DNA from: an uncultured Bacteroidales bacterium
GTDB taxonomy: Bacteria > Bacteroidota > Bacteroidia > Bacteroidales > P3
Assembly: GCA_947165345.1 (NCBI GenBank)
Contig: CAMVAA010000009.1
Coordinates: 1 to 33,189, forward strand
Direction: 5' to 3'
Length of the DNA: 33,189 nucleotides
The translations under genes and the position numbers were made by a program. Of this stretch, positions 24,424 through 33,189 are shown one piece after another. Position 1 is the first letter of the stretch, and every line of letters starts with the position of its first letter. The notes below the pieces were generated by a model, which saw only the letters and a list, made by a program, of their open reading frames with translations, was not told the origin of the DNA and made no database searches.

Positions 24424-25743
24424 ATGACCCAAATACCGATACAGAAAGAAACGATAGACCGCATTGCCGCGGCCAACAAAATCAAGAACCCCGGCAAGGC
24501 CAGCATCCGCGAGATGCGCAAGATGATACAGGACGTGGAGAAAGAGACCGGCGTCCGCTTCGTCAAGATGGAGATGGGCATCCCCGGCCTGCCCGCCCCC
24601 CAGGTGGGCGTCGAAGCCCAGATTGAAGCCCTTCGCAACGGCGTGGCCTCCATCTACCCCGAAATCTACGGCACCGCCGACTTCAAGAAGGAGGCCGCAC
24701 GCTTCGTGAAGAACTTCCTCGACATCGACGTCACCCCCGACTGCTGCGTCCCCACCGTGGGCTCCATGCAGGCCGGCTTCGCCTCCTTCCTCACCCTCAC
24801 CCGCTACGACGCCCGCAAGACCAAGGTCCTCTTCATCGACCCCGGCTTCCCCGTCCAGAAGCAGCAGTGCCGTGTCCTCGGCATCCCCATGAAGACCTTC
24901 GACGTCTATGAGTACCGTGGCGACAAACTGCGCGACAAGCTCGAAGAAGAGCTCCGCGACGGCGACGTGGCCTGCCTCATCTACTCCAGCCCCAACAATC
25001 CCGCCTGGTTCTGCTTCACCGAGCATGAGCTCCAGATCATCGGCGAGATGGCCAACAAGTACGGCGTCGTCGTCCTCGAGGACGATGCCTACTTCCTCAT
25101 GGACTTCCGCAAGGACTACAGCGTCCCCGGCAAGGCACCCTTCCAGCCCACCGTGGCCAAGTATACTGACCGCTATGTGCTGATGATCAGCGGCTCCAAG
25201 AGCTTCAGCTACGCCGGTGAGCGCATCGCCATGATGATTTGCTCCCCCACGCTGTTCAACATGGAGTGCCCCGACCTGGCCCGCTACTACAGCCAGACCC
25301 AGCTCGGCCGCGCCCTCATCTTCGGCACCCTCTACTGCCTCTCCTCCGGCACCGCCCACAGCGTCCAGTACGCCATGGCCGCCATGCTCAAGGGCGCCAA
25401 CGACGGCACCTTCAACTTCGTCAAGGACATCAGGGAATACGGCGAGAAGGCCGGCATCATGAAGAAACTCTTCACCGACAACGGCTTCTACATCGTCTAC
25501 GACAAGGACATGGGCGAGGACATCGGCGACGGCTTCTACTTCACCTTCTGCTATCCCGGCTTCGAAGGCGTCGACCTCCTCAACGAGCTCATCCGCTACG
25601 GCGTCTCCGCCATCGCCCTCGACATCACCGGCTCCCACAAGCAGGGCATCCGCGCCTGCGTCGCACTCGTCCAGCGCGACCAGTTCCCCGACCTCAAGGC
25701 CCGCCTCGAGCAGTTCCACAAGGACCACCCTGTCTGCAAGTAA
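24424..25743 (+). CDS. PLP-dependent class I/II aminotransferase
   Basis: KMEMGIPGLPAPQVGVEAQIEAL...GSMQAGFASFLTL...CLIYSSPNNPAWFCFTEHELQ...VVVLEDDAYFLMDF...MISGSKSFSYAGERIAMMI (PLP lysine context). Confidence 0.92.
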   Translation: MTQIPIQKETIDRIAAANKIKNPGKASIREMRKMIQDVEKETGVRFVKMEMGIPGLPAPQVGVEAQIEALRNGVASIYPEIYGTADFKKEAARFVKNFLDIDVTPDCCVPTVGSMQAGFASFLTLTRYDARKTKVLFIDPGFPVQKQQCRVLGIPMKTFDVYEYRGDKLRDKLEEELRDGDVACLIYSSPNNPAWFCFTEHELQIIGEMANKYGVVVLEDDAYFLMDFRKDYSVPGKAPFQPTVAKYTDRYVLMISGSKSFSYAGERIAMMICSPTLFNMECPDLARYYSQTQLGRALIFGTLYCLSSGTAHSVQYAMAAMLKGANDGTFNFVKDIREYGEKAGIMKKLFTDNGFYIVYDKDMGEDIGDGFYFTFCYPGFEGVDLLNELIRYGVSAIALDITGSHKQGIRACVALVQRDQFPDLKARLEQFHKDHPVCK

Positions 25744-25753
25744 TCCAACCCTT

Positions 25754-25790
25754 AAAGAGAGCCATTCCCCCCATCGGAGTGGCTCTCTTT
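25754..25790 (+). terminator. Intrinsic terminator after aminotransferase gene
   Basis: AAAGAGAGCCA ... TGGCTCTCTTT atttat. Confidence 0.82.
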
Positions 25791-25832
25791 ATTTATAATA
25801 ACGTAACCTATTAACTACCAAACACAATCCAA

Positions 25833-28565
25833 ATGAAAAAGACAATTACCCTGACCGCCCTTCTGTTGGCGGCGTTCTTGGGCGGCGCGTCGGCCCAGAC
25901 CTCTGACTTCGAGGTCGTGACCCCCAGCGGCCACACCCTCACCTTCCGCATCTCCGACACCGTGGCCATGGTTGTCGGCTCCCCGGCCGACATCGCCGGC
26001 GACCTCGTCATCCCCGACAGCGTCACCAGTGGTGGCACCGCCTGGCCCGTTGCCTCCATCGGCAACCAAGCCTTCCAGAACCGCAGTGGCCTCGCCTCCG
26101 TCGCGCTCCCGTCCACCCTCACCTCTGTCGGCAGCAGCGCCTTCCGCAACTGCAGGTCCGTCTACACCCTCGACGTCCCGTCGTCCGTCGCCACCATCGG
26201 CAACGGCGCCTTCTACGGCCTGCGACACATCGCCTACACCGGCCCCGCCGCCGGTGCCCCTTGGGGTGCAATGAACCGCAACCGCTATGTCGCCGACAGC
26301 GCCGTCTACTCCTCGGCCGCCCTCGACACCCTCCTCTCCGTCCACTCCGCCGTCCACTCCTTCGCCTTCCCGGCCTCCACGGTCTTTATCGGCGAAAGCG
26401 CCTTCTACTCCTGCCGCAACCTCACGGCCCTCTCCCTGCCCGAGAGCATCGTCGGCGTCGTCGCCAACCCATTCGAAGGCTGCAGCGGCCTCACCCAGCC
26501 GGTCCACAACAGCACCCTCTTCGTCGCCCTCCACGAGCAGTACCAGGGTAGCAGCTACGCCGTGCCCGAAGGCATCACCACCATCGCCACCTCCGCCTTC
26601 GCCTTCCTCCAGTCTACTCCCGACTCGCTCATCCTCCCCTCCTCGCTCCAGACTCTCATGACGCAGGCCATTCCTTTCCTCCTTGGCCACCTCGTCCTGC
26701 TCTGCCCAGAGCCGCCCGTCATCGACAACCTCTACACCTACCGCACCGTCGACATCACCGTCCCGTGCGGCAGCCTGGCCGCCTACCGCGCCGCCGGCTG
26801 GGGCGTCCTGCCCACCCTCCACTCCGACTGCATGACGGCACACCTCGCCGTCCTCACCGACGGCACCTCCCGCACCACCCTCGGCAGCGGCGACTACGAA
26901 CCCGGCGACACCGTCTTCGTCGAGGTCGTGAACCAGCCCCTCAGCGCCGTCTTCCTCGGCTGGAGCAACGGTAGCTCCCTCAACCCCACCCCCTATGTCG
27001 TCCGCGAAGGCTACGACACCATCTACGCATTCCTTATCTCCGTCGCCGACGTTGCCGAAGACTTGCTCATCGGCGAGAACTTCGATATCAGTGTGAACCT
27101 CTTCGGCCGCCTCGGCTACGGCGAAGGCAACCCCACACACCACATCGCCCCGCAGGACAAGGGCACCATCTTCTCCACCGCCCTCTGGCTCGCGGCCGAC
27201 TCGCAGCGCGTGGCCGCCCAGACCTTCGGCCTCGACAACACCGACTTCATCCCCGGCCCCATGCGCCTCGACGGCATCGTCGACCCCGATGTCGCCTACT
27301 GTTTCAACCGCGTGTGGCACCTCACCCGTGAGCAAATCGACTACCACATCGCCCACTGCGCCGACGCCGGCTACTCCCCCATCGACGACATAGCCTCCTG
27401 GCCCGGCAACGGCCCCGACGGCTGTGCCGCGCAGATGGCACCCTACTTCGATGCCGACAGCAACGGCATCTACCAGCCCCTCGCCGGCGACTACCCCATC
27501 ATCCGTGGCGACGAGGCCCTCTTCTCCATCTTCAACGACGGCGCCGCGCACATGACCTCCGGCGGCACCCCGCTCGGCGTCGAGGTCCACTGCATGACCT
27601 ACGCCTTCCACGACACCGCATCCAACCTTGCCCTCACCATCTTCTCTCACTACGACATCTACAACCGCTCCTCCAACAACTACGACAACCTCACCCTCGG
27701 CGCCTTCTCCGACTTCGACATCGGCTACTCCTACGACGACTACATCGGCTGCGATGTCGGACGCGCCATGTACTACGGCTACAACGGCTTCGATGAGGAC
27801 GTCCCAAGCTCGATGTCCTTTAGCGGTATCCCGCCCGCACAGAGCTGCACTTTCCTCTCCGCCCCGATGAGCGGTTTCCAATACTATGACAATGGTCTCG
27901 GACTTGCCGGCGACCCGCACTCCGCCGCCGACTTCTACAACTACATGCACAGCCGTTGGCTGAACGGCCTCCATGTCAAATACGGCGGCAATGGCCGCAA
28001 CGTGAACACCACCGTGTACGACGCCGACTACATGTACTCCGGCAACACCGACCCCGCCTTCCCCGATGGCGACTGGACCGAGGCCAGCGTGGGCAATCCT
28101 CCCAACGACCGCCGTGGCGTAGGTGCCTCGCGCGGCCATAGCCTCCCCGCCGCAGGCTCCATCGCCCTCGACCTCGCCTACACCGCCGCCTTCGGCGCCT
28201 CCTCCGCCTGGGCCTCCGTCGAAGCCCTCCAGGCTGCCACCGACAACATCCGCCGACAGTACCTCCGCGACACCACCGACAGCGGCTCCCCATTCGTCTA
28301 CATGCCCTACTCCGCTCCCCACGACGTGAACGGCATCGACTGCGCCTCCCGCTCCGACCTCGACATCTATCCCAACCCCACCACCGGCATCGTCCACATC
28401 GACGTGCCCCGCGACGCCGTGCTGCAGCTCTTCGACATGGTGGGCCACTGCGTCCTCTCCACCCGCGTGCCCCAAGGCACCGCCGCCCTCGACCTCACCT
28501 CCCTGCCGCAGGGCGTCTACCTCGTGCGCATGGCCGGCTCCGTAAGCCGCCTCGTCAAGCGATAG
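25833..28565 (+). CDS. Secreted BspA-type LRR protein with large central domain and T9SS type A sorting domain
   Basis: Signal MKKTITLTALLLAAFLGGASAQ; VIPDSVTS...IGNQAFQNRSGLASVALPSTLTSVGSSAFRNC (LRR_5); DGNGxY/IIRGDEALFSIFND central domain; C-terminus DLDIYPNPTTGIVHIDVPRDAVLQLFDMVGHCVLST...LPQGVYLVRMAGSVSRLVKR. Confidence 0.93.
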   Translation: MKKTITLTALLLAAFLGGASAQTSDFEVVTPSGHTLTFRISDTVAMVVGSPADIAGDLVIPDSVTSGGTAWPVASIGNQAFQNRSGLASVALPSTLTSVGSSAFRNCRSVYTLDVPSSVATIGNGAFYGLRHIAYTGPAAGAPWGAMNRNRYVADSAVYSSAALDTLLSVHSAVHSFAFPASTVFIGESAFYSCRNLTALSLPESIVGVVANPFEGCSGLTQPVHNSTLFVALHEQYQGSSYAVPEGITTIATSAFAFLQSTPDSLILPSSLQTLMTQAIPFLLGHLVLLCPEPPVIDNLYTYRTVDITVPCGSLAAYRAAGWGVLPTLHSDCMTAHLAVLTDGTSRTTLGSGDYEPGDTVFVEVVNQPLSAVFLGWSNGSSLNPTPYVVREGYDTIYAFLISVADVAEDLLIGENFDISVNLFGRLGYGEGNPTHHIAPQDKGTIFSTALWLAADSQRVAAQTFGLDNTDFIPGPMRLDGIVDPDVAYCFNRVWHLTREQIDYHIAHCADAGYSPIDDIASWPGNGPDGCAAQMAPYFDADSNGIYQPLAGDYPIIRGDEALFSIFNDGAAHMTSGGTPLGVEVHCMTYAFHDTASNLALTIFSHYDIYNRSSNNYDNLTLGAFSDFDIGYSYDDYIGCDVGRAMYYGYNGFDEDVPSSMSFSGIPPAQSCTFLSAPMSGFQYYDNGLGLAGDPHSAADFYNYMHSRWLNGLHVKYGGNGRNVNTTVYDADYMYSGNTDPAFPDGDWTEASVGNPPNDRRGVGASRGHSLPAAGSIALDLAYTAAFGASSAWASVEALQAATDNIRRQYLRDTTDSGSPFVYMPYSAPHDVNGIDCASRSDLDIYPNPTTGIVHIDVPRDAVLQLFDMVGHCVLSTRVPQGTAALDLTSLPQGVYLVRMAGSVSRLVKR

Positions 28566-28623
28566 CGCTCGTCCCGCCGGCCACAGCCGACGGCCAATTT
28601 GTAAAAATTTCTAAAAAAAATTA

Positions 28624-28648
28624 CGGCCCCATGTAAGATTTGGGGTCG
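28624..28648 (+). terminator. Intrinsic terminator
   Basis: CGGCCCC-atgtaagattt-GGGGTCG TTTTT. Confidence 0.7.
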
Positions 28649-28691
28649 TTTTTACGTATTATATTGGTAGATGAACGCATAGTATAGGCAT

Positions 28692-29189
28692 ATGAGCGAC
28701 CATTGCATCAGCCGGCATGACGAATATTGCGAGTTCATGCAGAGACACCGCGAAATAGTGCGGTGCGTGTGCTGGCGCTATGCTCACGGCGACCGCGAGC
28801 AGTGTCGCGACATGGTGCAGGAAGTGTGGCTGACGCTCTGGCTCCGCTACGACCGTCTGCGCAAAGATGTCCCTGAGTGCCAGAAGCGGATTTGGATCTG
28901 GCGCATGGCCCGCTCCGTGATAGTGGACCTCTACAGGCGCGACCGGCTCGAATTCGAGTCCCTTACCGACCGGCACATGGAGTGCCTCAAGGCTGAAGGC
29001 GTGGACTATGGCGAGTGTATAGAGGAAATGAAGGAGAGCCTCAACGAAGGCGAGAGAACCCTCTTGCAGATGCGGCTCGACGGATACGACGCAGGCGAGA
29101 TATCGCGCGTCCTGGGAATTGCAAGAAACGCAGTATATCAAAGAATAAATAGAATTATCAAGAAGCTGAAGGATTGCTATGGAAAGTAA
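28692..29189 (+). CDS. ECF-type RNA polymerase sigma factor
   Basis: CRDMVQEVWLTLWLRYDRLRK...IWRMARSVIVDLYRR (sigma2) and LLQMRLDGYDAGEISRVLGIARNAVYQRINRIIKKLKD (sigma4). Confidence 0.9.
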   Translation: MSDHCISRHDEYCEFMQRHREIVRCVCWRYAHGDREQCRDMVQEVWLTLWLRYDRLRKDVPECQKRIWIWRMARSVIVDLYRRDRLEFESLTDRHMECLKAEGVDYGECIEEMKESLNEGERTLLQMRLDGYDAGEISRVLGIARNAVYQRINRIIKKLKDCYGK

Positions 29190-29190
29190 C

Positions 29191-29586
29191 ATGGACTATA
29201 AGAAAGAACTGAAGGCTATGACCGACGGCCTGGACGAGTGGTGCGAGAAGCGCGAACGCCGCCGGGTGATTAAGATTTGTATTGTTATCGTGGCCGGCAC
29301 GGCTGTCTTGTCGATTGGCGGCTTCACGGTGTTCAAATATGTTGTGTCTAAGCATGATAGAAAATCCGACGACAGGGCCAAAATAGAACTCTTCGTGGTC
29401 GGCGCCCCGAAAAGCGGCAGCCTGAAGACCTGCTGGGTCCGTCGGCTGTTCATGCCCAGTCTGGCCCCGGCCATCAAATACCAGAAGCGATGTACCGCAT
29501 ACAGGCCCTTCGCCCGTAAGGCAGTGCCTGTGGTCGTCGCGCGTCGTAGGGTGTCAGCTTGCCACATGCGCAGAGGCATCCGGTAA
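29191..29586 (+). CDS. Small single-TM protein, putative anti-sigma/membrane partner; C-terminal half atypical
   Basis: MDYKKELKAMTDGLDEWCEKRERRRVIKICIVIVAGTAVLSIGGFTVFKYV (one TM); begins 1 nt after sigma stop (ORF track alternative start 29179). Confidence 0.6.
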   Translation: MDYKKELKAMTDGLDEWCEKRERRRVIKICIVIVAGTAVLSIGGFTVFKYVVSKHDRKSDDRAKIELFVVGAPKSGSLKTCWVRRLFMPSLAPAIKYQKRCTAYRPFARKAVPVVVARRRVSACHMRRGIR

Positions 29587-29710
29587 GTCTTCTTCACAAT
29601 AGCTTGAAATACTGATTAAAGCTCGTTTGGCGGGGTTATGGAGTCCTACCCGCCGGGGGGGCTTGTCGTGTCTTTATTCCAGGACTCCTTTCACCTTAAA
29701 TACATTCATC

Positions 29711-32700
29711 ATGAAAGGAAAATGTATTTTGTTGGCGCTATTGCTGTCGACCTTCTGGGTCGGTATGCGAGCGCAGAACCAGAGTCCGTGCGACCTGATG
29801 CTCATCCCCGAAGAGGACCAGATGTGCGTCTTGGAGAAGCACGCCAACAGCTATTATTACGTACAGGCCTGCCGGGGGAACACGGTGGCGTACCGCGCCT
29901 ATTCCCCCACGGCGCTCAGGTACGAATGGGAGGTCGAAGGAGGCTCCGACAGTGTGAGCTCCGACAGCACCGTCTGCTACGTCACTTGGGGCGATGGCGA
30001 CTACGGCTACGTCATGGTGACTGTTCTTCGCGACGATAGCTCCAGCTGTCAGGGGTGGGTCCAGGTGAGGCTCATCGACAAGCCTGTTATCGGCCTGATA
30101 AGTTCGCCCAACTACATGGTCAACCCGGACAACCCGACAGAGAAGTGGATCGAGGTCTGCATGTACGACACCATCACTCTCACTGACAACAGCAGCAACG
30201 GCGACCTACCCGTCGCCGACTACTATTGGGAGTCCCCCTACGGCATCTCCAACGGCCGCTCCTTCTCCTTCGTGGCCCTGACGCCTGGCGAGACGTATGA
30301 TATTGTACACCGCGCCTACAACGACTGCGGATGCTACGACGAGGAGAGAATAAAGATCATCGTCAACGACGAGTGCCCGTTCAGGGTGTCGTGCTATGGC
30401 GCGACGTGTGCCGGCAAGGAGGGCATCTACACCGTCGAAGAACCCTCCTTCAGCCAGTACTACTGGAGCGTCGAGGGCGGCGAGCTGATACAGCCATACA
30501 ATAGCAGTACCGTCAGGGTGCTTTGGGGCGCCCCGGAGAGCGGCTTCGGCACTCTCTACCTCGACGGCACCTACAGCGACTGCGCCTGCAAATCGCGCAA
30601 GGCAATCCGCGTGCCTGTCCTCTCCGACCAGGTCCCCATCAACGGCCCTGACACTCTCTGTGTCGGCGCCGATTTCGCCGAGTATACGCTCCCCCTCTGG
30701 GGCGGTACGGAATACTCCTGGCAAGTCTCTTCCACCACGGGTCTCGCTCTAAACGAGAGGGTCAACATAGCGCGTGTGACGCCGATGCAACCCGGCACCT
30801 ATACGCTGACGGCCACCTTCCGTTGCGACTTTATCGACTGTGGCTCGTTCACGGTCACAAAGACTATCGTGGTGAAGAACATGCTGGAAATCACCCCCTC
30901 CGCCGAAGAGGTGTGCGTAGGCAGTGCGGTCGACTTCACCACCAACGCCACCACGCCGTGCCTCTGGGCCGTCGAACGTGACGGACAGACCCTCTACACC
31001 GAGAATGCCACCCTCTTCTCCTACAGCTTCGACACGGTCGGCATATTCACCGTCTATGCCTACAACTCCAACTTCTGCAAGCGTGCCATGATCTCCGTCC
31101 GCGTCAAAGACCGCCCGCCGCAGCCCCGCAACGTGAAGGGCCCCAGGGTTGTCTGCCCCAACTCGGCCGAGACCTACACAGCCACCAAGACCGGCAACGA
31201 GTACTACCTCCTGTGGCGCTGGTCGGTGGACGGCACCGAGCGCTCCTGCATCGGCGACGAGGCCAACATCACCTTCGGCAACACGGTGAGCGACATCCGT
31301 GTGTCGCAGGTCAACATCATGACCGGCTGCGAGAGCGACCCCGTGGAGTACCACATCTCGCCCTTCCAGCTGGCGCCGTTCCCCTACACCACTCTTAAAC
31401 TCTGCCCCGAGCAGGTCGTCACCCTCAACCAGCTGGCCGACCAGTCTGCCAACGGCGTGACCTACGAGTGGACGGTAATACCCTCTAACGTCATCTCCAT
31501 CCAGGGCTCCGAGATGGAAGCCAAGGTCAAGCTGTTGGCTAACCACGCAGATGAAGACGACGTGAAGATTGTCCTCCGCCGCACCTCCTGCTCCGGCGAG
31601 CGCAGGGATACCATTCTAGTATCTTACAATGAAATAGACCCCCCGACCATTTCTCACCGTTACATCTGCAGAGGCAAGGCAACCAGTTTCACTTGCACCA
31701 ATGCATCCGATGCCGACCAGTCCCTGACCTACTGGTATATCGACAATAACATCAACGACAAGCATTATGGCGTTCCGGTGTATCTTACCTTCAACGATCT
31801 GCAATTACACAGGGTCAGTCTGCACTATGTCTCCAAGGGTGGCTGCACTGCTGAAGCAAGTGAGTTAGTCAAAGCTAACGATTGTCCTCCTGTCGATCCG
31901 CCACACCCCGGTTGCATCGATGTCCCCGACGCATTCCAGATTGTGCAGCATTGCTACAACACGGTGAGTGTGGAATCGCTGCTGGGCAGTATGGGCCTTG
32001 ATTATCCTGTGAATCTCCAAGTGCGTAAGGATGGGCGTGAGTTCTTCCACACCACTGTCCATTCCGCTACGCAGCGCATACTGATTCCCGAGATGGGCGA
32101 ATGCACCTTCCTGATTGGTTGGTCTCACTTGGGCCAGTGCTACACCCACTCGGTCACGCTCACCATGAACGGCCCCCTGCCCATCTTAACGATTGGCAGC
32201 GACTGCGCCGGCCATCTCATGGTTCAAGCATCCTCTGGTTCCTCCGTCGGTATCTTCCGGAATGCTCCCTACATTGGACAAATCTCGTATGCGCCTATTG
32301 CCTCGGGCACCTGTACGAACCATCCGCTATACTTCAACCTGCGCACCGGCGACTACTATGTCCGTATTACAGACCCATGGTTGCGCAACTGCTACATCGA
32401 CACTCTTGTGCACTTCGACGGCCGTGTGCTCACCATCAATAGCTTGAATGTAGAATCGATGATGTGCGAAAAGACGGCCTACGTCTTCAGTGCCGATGTG
32501 CAAGGCTGCGGCCCGCTGACCTACGAGTGGGACTTCGGCGACGGCTCCTCCAACAAGGGCAACAACATCGAACACGTGTATGACTTTGTACCTACGCCTA
32601 TTTTCCCGCAACCGGTGATTCCTGGCTGCAGGAGGAATGTCACTCTCACCGTCACCGATAGCTACGGGTGTACTGCTACCAGTACTACCTCGGTGCGCAT

Positions 32701-33189
32701 CTACCCTGACGACGCACAGAGCTATACCCTCAATGCCGACATCCCGCAGTGCCCGGGCACTCCGGCCGTCTTGTCGACCCAATCTAATGCCGGCACCACC
32801 TACGACTGGAGACCCTATAGCACCTCTCAGGTGGACACCGCCCAGTTCCGCCGCTCCGGCACCTACGGCGTGGCCATCACCACCGCGCGCGGTTGCCGCA
32901 CCAAGCTCACCCGCAACGTGGCCTACCCCAACGCTCCGTTCGCCTATATCAGCTGCGACAAGTTCTACTGCGAGGGTGACCAAGCCAAGCTCTATACATA
33001 TGTCAACCAAGACTACTCCTACACGTGGAATATCGACCTCCCGGATGGTAGTCAAACGGTGCGTACCGATGCCATTCCTGTATTGGACCTCAATCAGCAT
33101 GGTGATTATAATGTCACTCTCACCGTCTCCGACGGCAACTGCTCCGCGGTGGAGACAGCCTCCTTCACAGTCCACGAAAGGCCCGCTAC
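29711..33189 (+). CDS. Giant secreted PKD-like/Ig-like repeat protein, 3' end off window
   Basis: Open frame of >1159 codons from ATG 29711 (not in ORF track): MKGKCILLALLLSTFWVGMRAQNQSPCDLMLIPEEDQMCVLEKHANSYYYVQACRGNTVAYRAYSPTALRYEWEVEGG...; PKD motif CGPLTYEWDFGDGSSNKGNNIEHVYDF...VTLTVTDSYGCTATSTTSVRIYPDD in the same frame. Confidence 0.92.
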   Translation, partial: MKGKCILLALLLSTFWVGMRAQNQSPCDLMLIPEEDQMCVLEKHANSYYYVQACRGNTVAYRAYSPTALRYEWEVEGGSDSVSSDSTVCYVTWGDGDYGYVMVTVLRDDSSSCQGWVQVRLIDKPVIGLISSPNYMVNPDNPTEKWIEVCMYDTITLTDNSSNGDLPVADYYWESPYGISNGRSFSFVALTPGETYDIVHRAYNDCGCYDEERIKIIVNDECPFRVSCYGATCAGKEGIYTVEEPSFSQYYWSVEGGELIQPYNSSTVRVLWGAPESGFGTLYLDGTYSDCACKSRKAIRVPVLSDQVPINGPDTLCVGADFAEYTLPLWGGTEYSWQVSSTTGLALNERVNIARVTPMQPGTYTLTATFRCDFIDCGSFTVTKTIVVKNMLEITPSAEEVCVGSAVDFTTNATTPCLWAVERDGQTLYTENATLFSYSFDTVGIFTVYAYNSNFCKRAMISVRVKDRPPQPRNVKGPRVVCPNSAETYTATKTGNEYYLLWRWSVDGTERSCIGDEANITFGNTVSDIRVSQVNIMTGCESDPVEYHISPFQLAPFPYTTLKLCPEQVVTLNQLADQSANGVTYEWTVIPSNVISIQGSEMEAKVKLLANHADEDDVKIVLRRTSCSGERRDTILVSYNEIDPPTISHRYICRGKATSFTCTNASDADQSLTYWYIDNNINDKHYGVPVYLTFNDLQLHRVSLHYVSKGGCTAEASELVKANDCPPVDPPHPGCIDVPDAFQIVQHCYNTVSVESLLGSMGLDYPVNLQVRKDGREFFHTTVHSATQRILIPEMGECTFLIGWSHLGQCYTHSVTLTMNGPLPILTIGSDCAGHLMVQASSGSSVGIFRNAPYIGQISYAPIASGTCTNHPLYFNLRTGDYYVRITDPWLRNCYIDTLVHFDGRVLTINSLNVESMMCEKTAYVFSADVQGCGPLTYEWDFGDGSSNKGNNIEHVYDFVPTPIFPQPVIPGCRRNVTLTVTDSYGCTATSTTSVRIYPDDAQSYTLNADIPQCPGTPAVLSTQSNAGTTYDWRPYSTSQVDTAQFRRSGTYGVAITTARGCRTKLTRNVAYPNAPFAYISCDKFYCEGDQAKLYTYVNQDYSYTWNIDLPDGSQTVRTDAIPVLDLNQHGDYNVTLTVSDGNCSAVETASFTVHERPA

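Noticed and set aside
24400-25728. 442-aa minus-strand ORF
   Set aside because: Antisense to the aminotransferase.
25815-28475. 886-aa minus-strand ORF
   Set aside because: Antisense shadow of the LRR/T9SS gene caused by strong GC codon bias; low-complexity G/V/A/E/D composition, no domains.
29196-29597. 133-aa minus-strand ORF opposite the small membrane protein
   Set aside because: No start context or domains; the plus frame has a convincing TM segment and sigma linkage.
1-33189. tRNA/rRNA genes, integrases or IS transposases
   Set aside because: None recognised on reading; a tRNAscan-SE/Infernal and ISfinder search would be decisive.

Overview
Accessory-rich but mainly chromosomal window from a GC-rich Bacteroidota (Bacteroidales-like) genome. 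Evidence for the lineage: TTTG-N19-TAnnTTTG promoters, a PorD homologue, a T9SS C-terminal sorting domain, and Bacteroidales-type protein families. Minus-strand block 1-8856: mltG (partial) - truncated GNAT - recG - coaD - beta-barrel protein - GT2 fusion - topA. Plus block 9213-12029: phosphofructokinase - Fe-ADH - DUF454. Then a complex composite repeat array (about 12044-12660) between convergent genes. Minus block 12669-16245: lipoprotein, SBP/permease fusion, GNAT, TSCPD, DUF4298 remnant, truncated YdeI-like gene. Then a gene-decay zone (about 15.7-18.4 kb) holding a HEPN/MNT toxin-antitoxin pair, a LiaF-like protein, an etfA 3' fragment and a paralogous-domain scrap. Next comes a ridA - acyl-CoA dehydrogenase - etfB - etfA operon with 9-bp-period repeats at every junction up to etfA. 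Finally porD, an aminotransferase, a BspA-LRR/T9SS cargo, an ECF sigma factor with a small membrane partner, and a giant PKD-like protein that runs off the window. Two real coding regions (mltG, and the >1150-aa protein at 29711) are missing from the supplied ORF track because they are open at the window edges. The most unusual structures are the composite array at 12.0-12.7 kb and the recurrent intergenic tandem arrays with 7-, 8-, 9- and 11-bp periods, which touch gene starts and stops. All family assignments are from motif recall; no searches were run.
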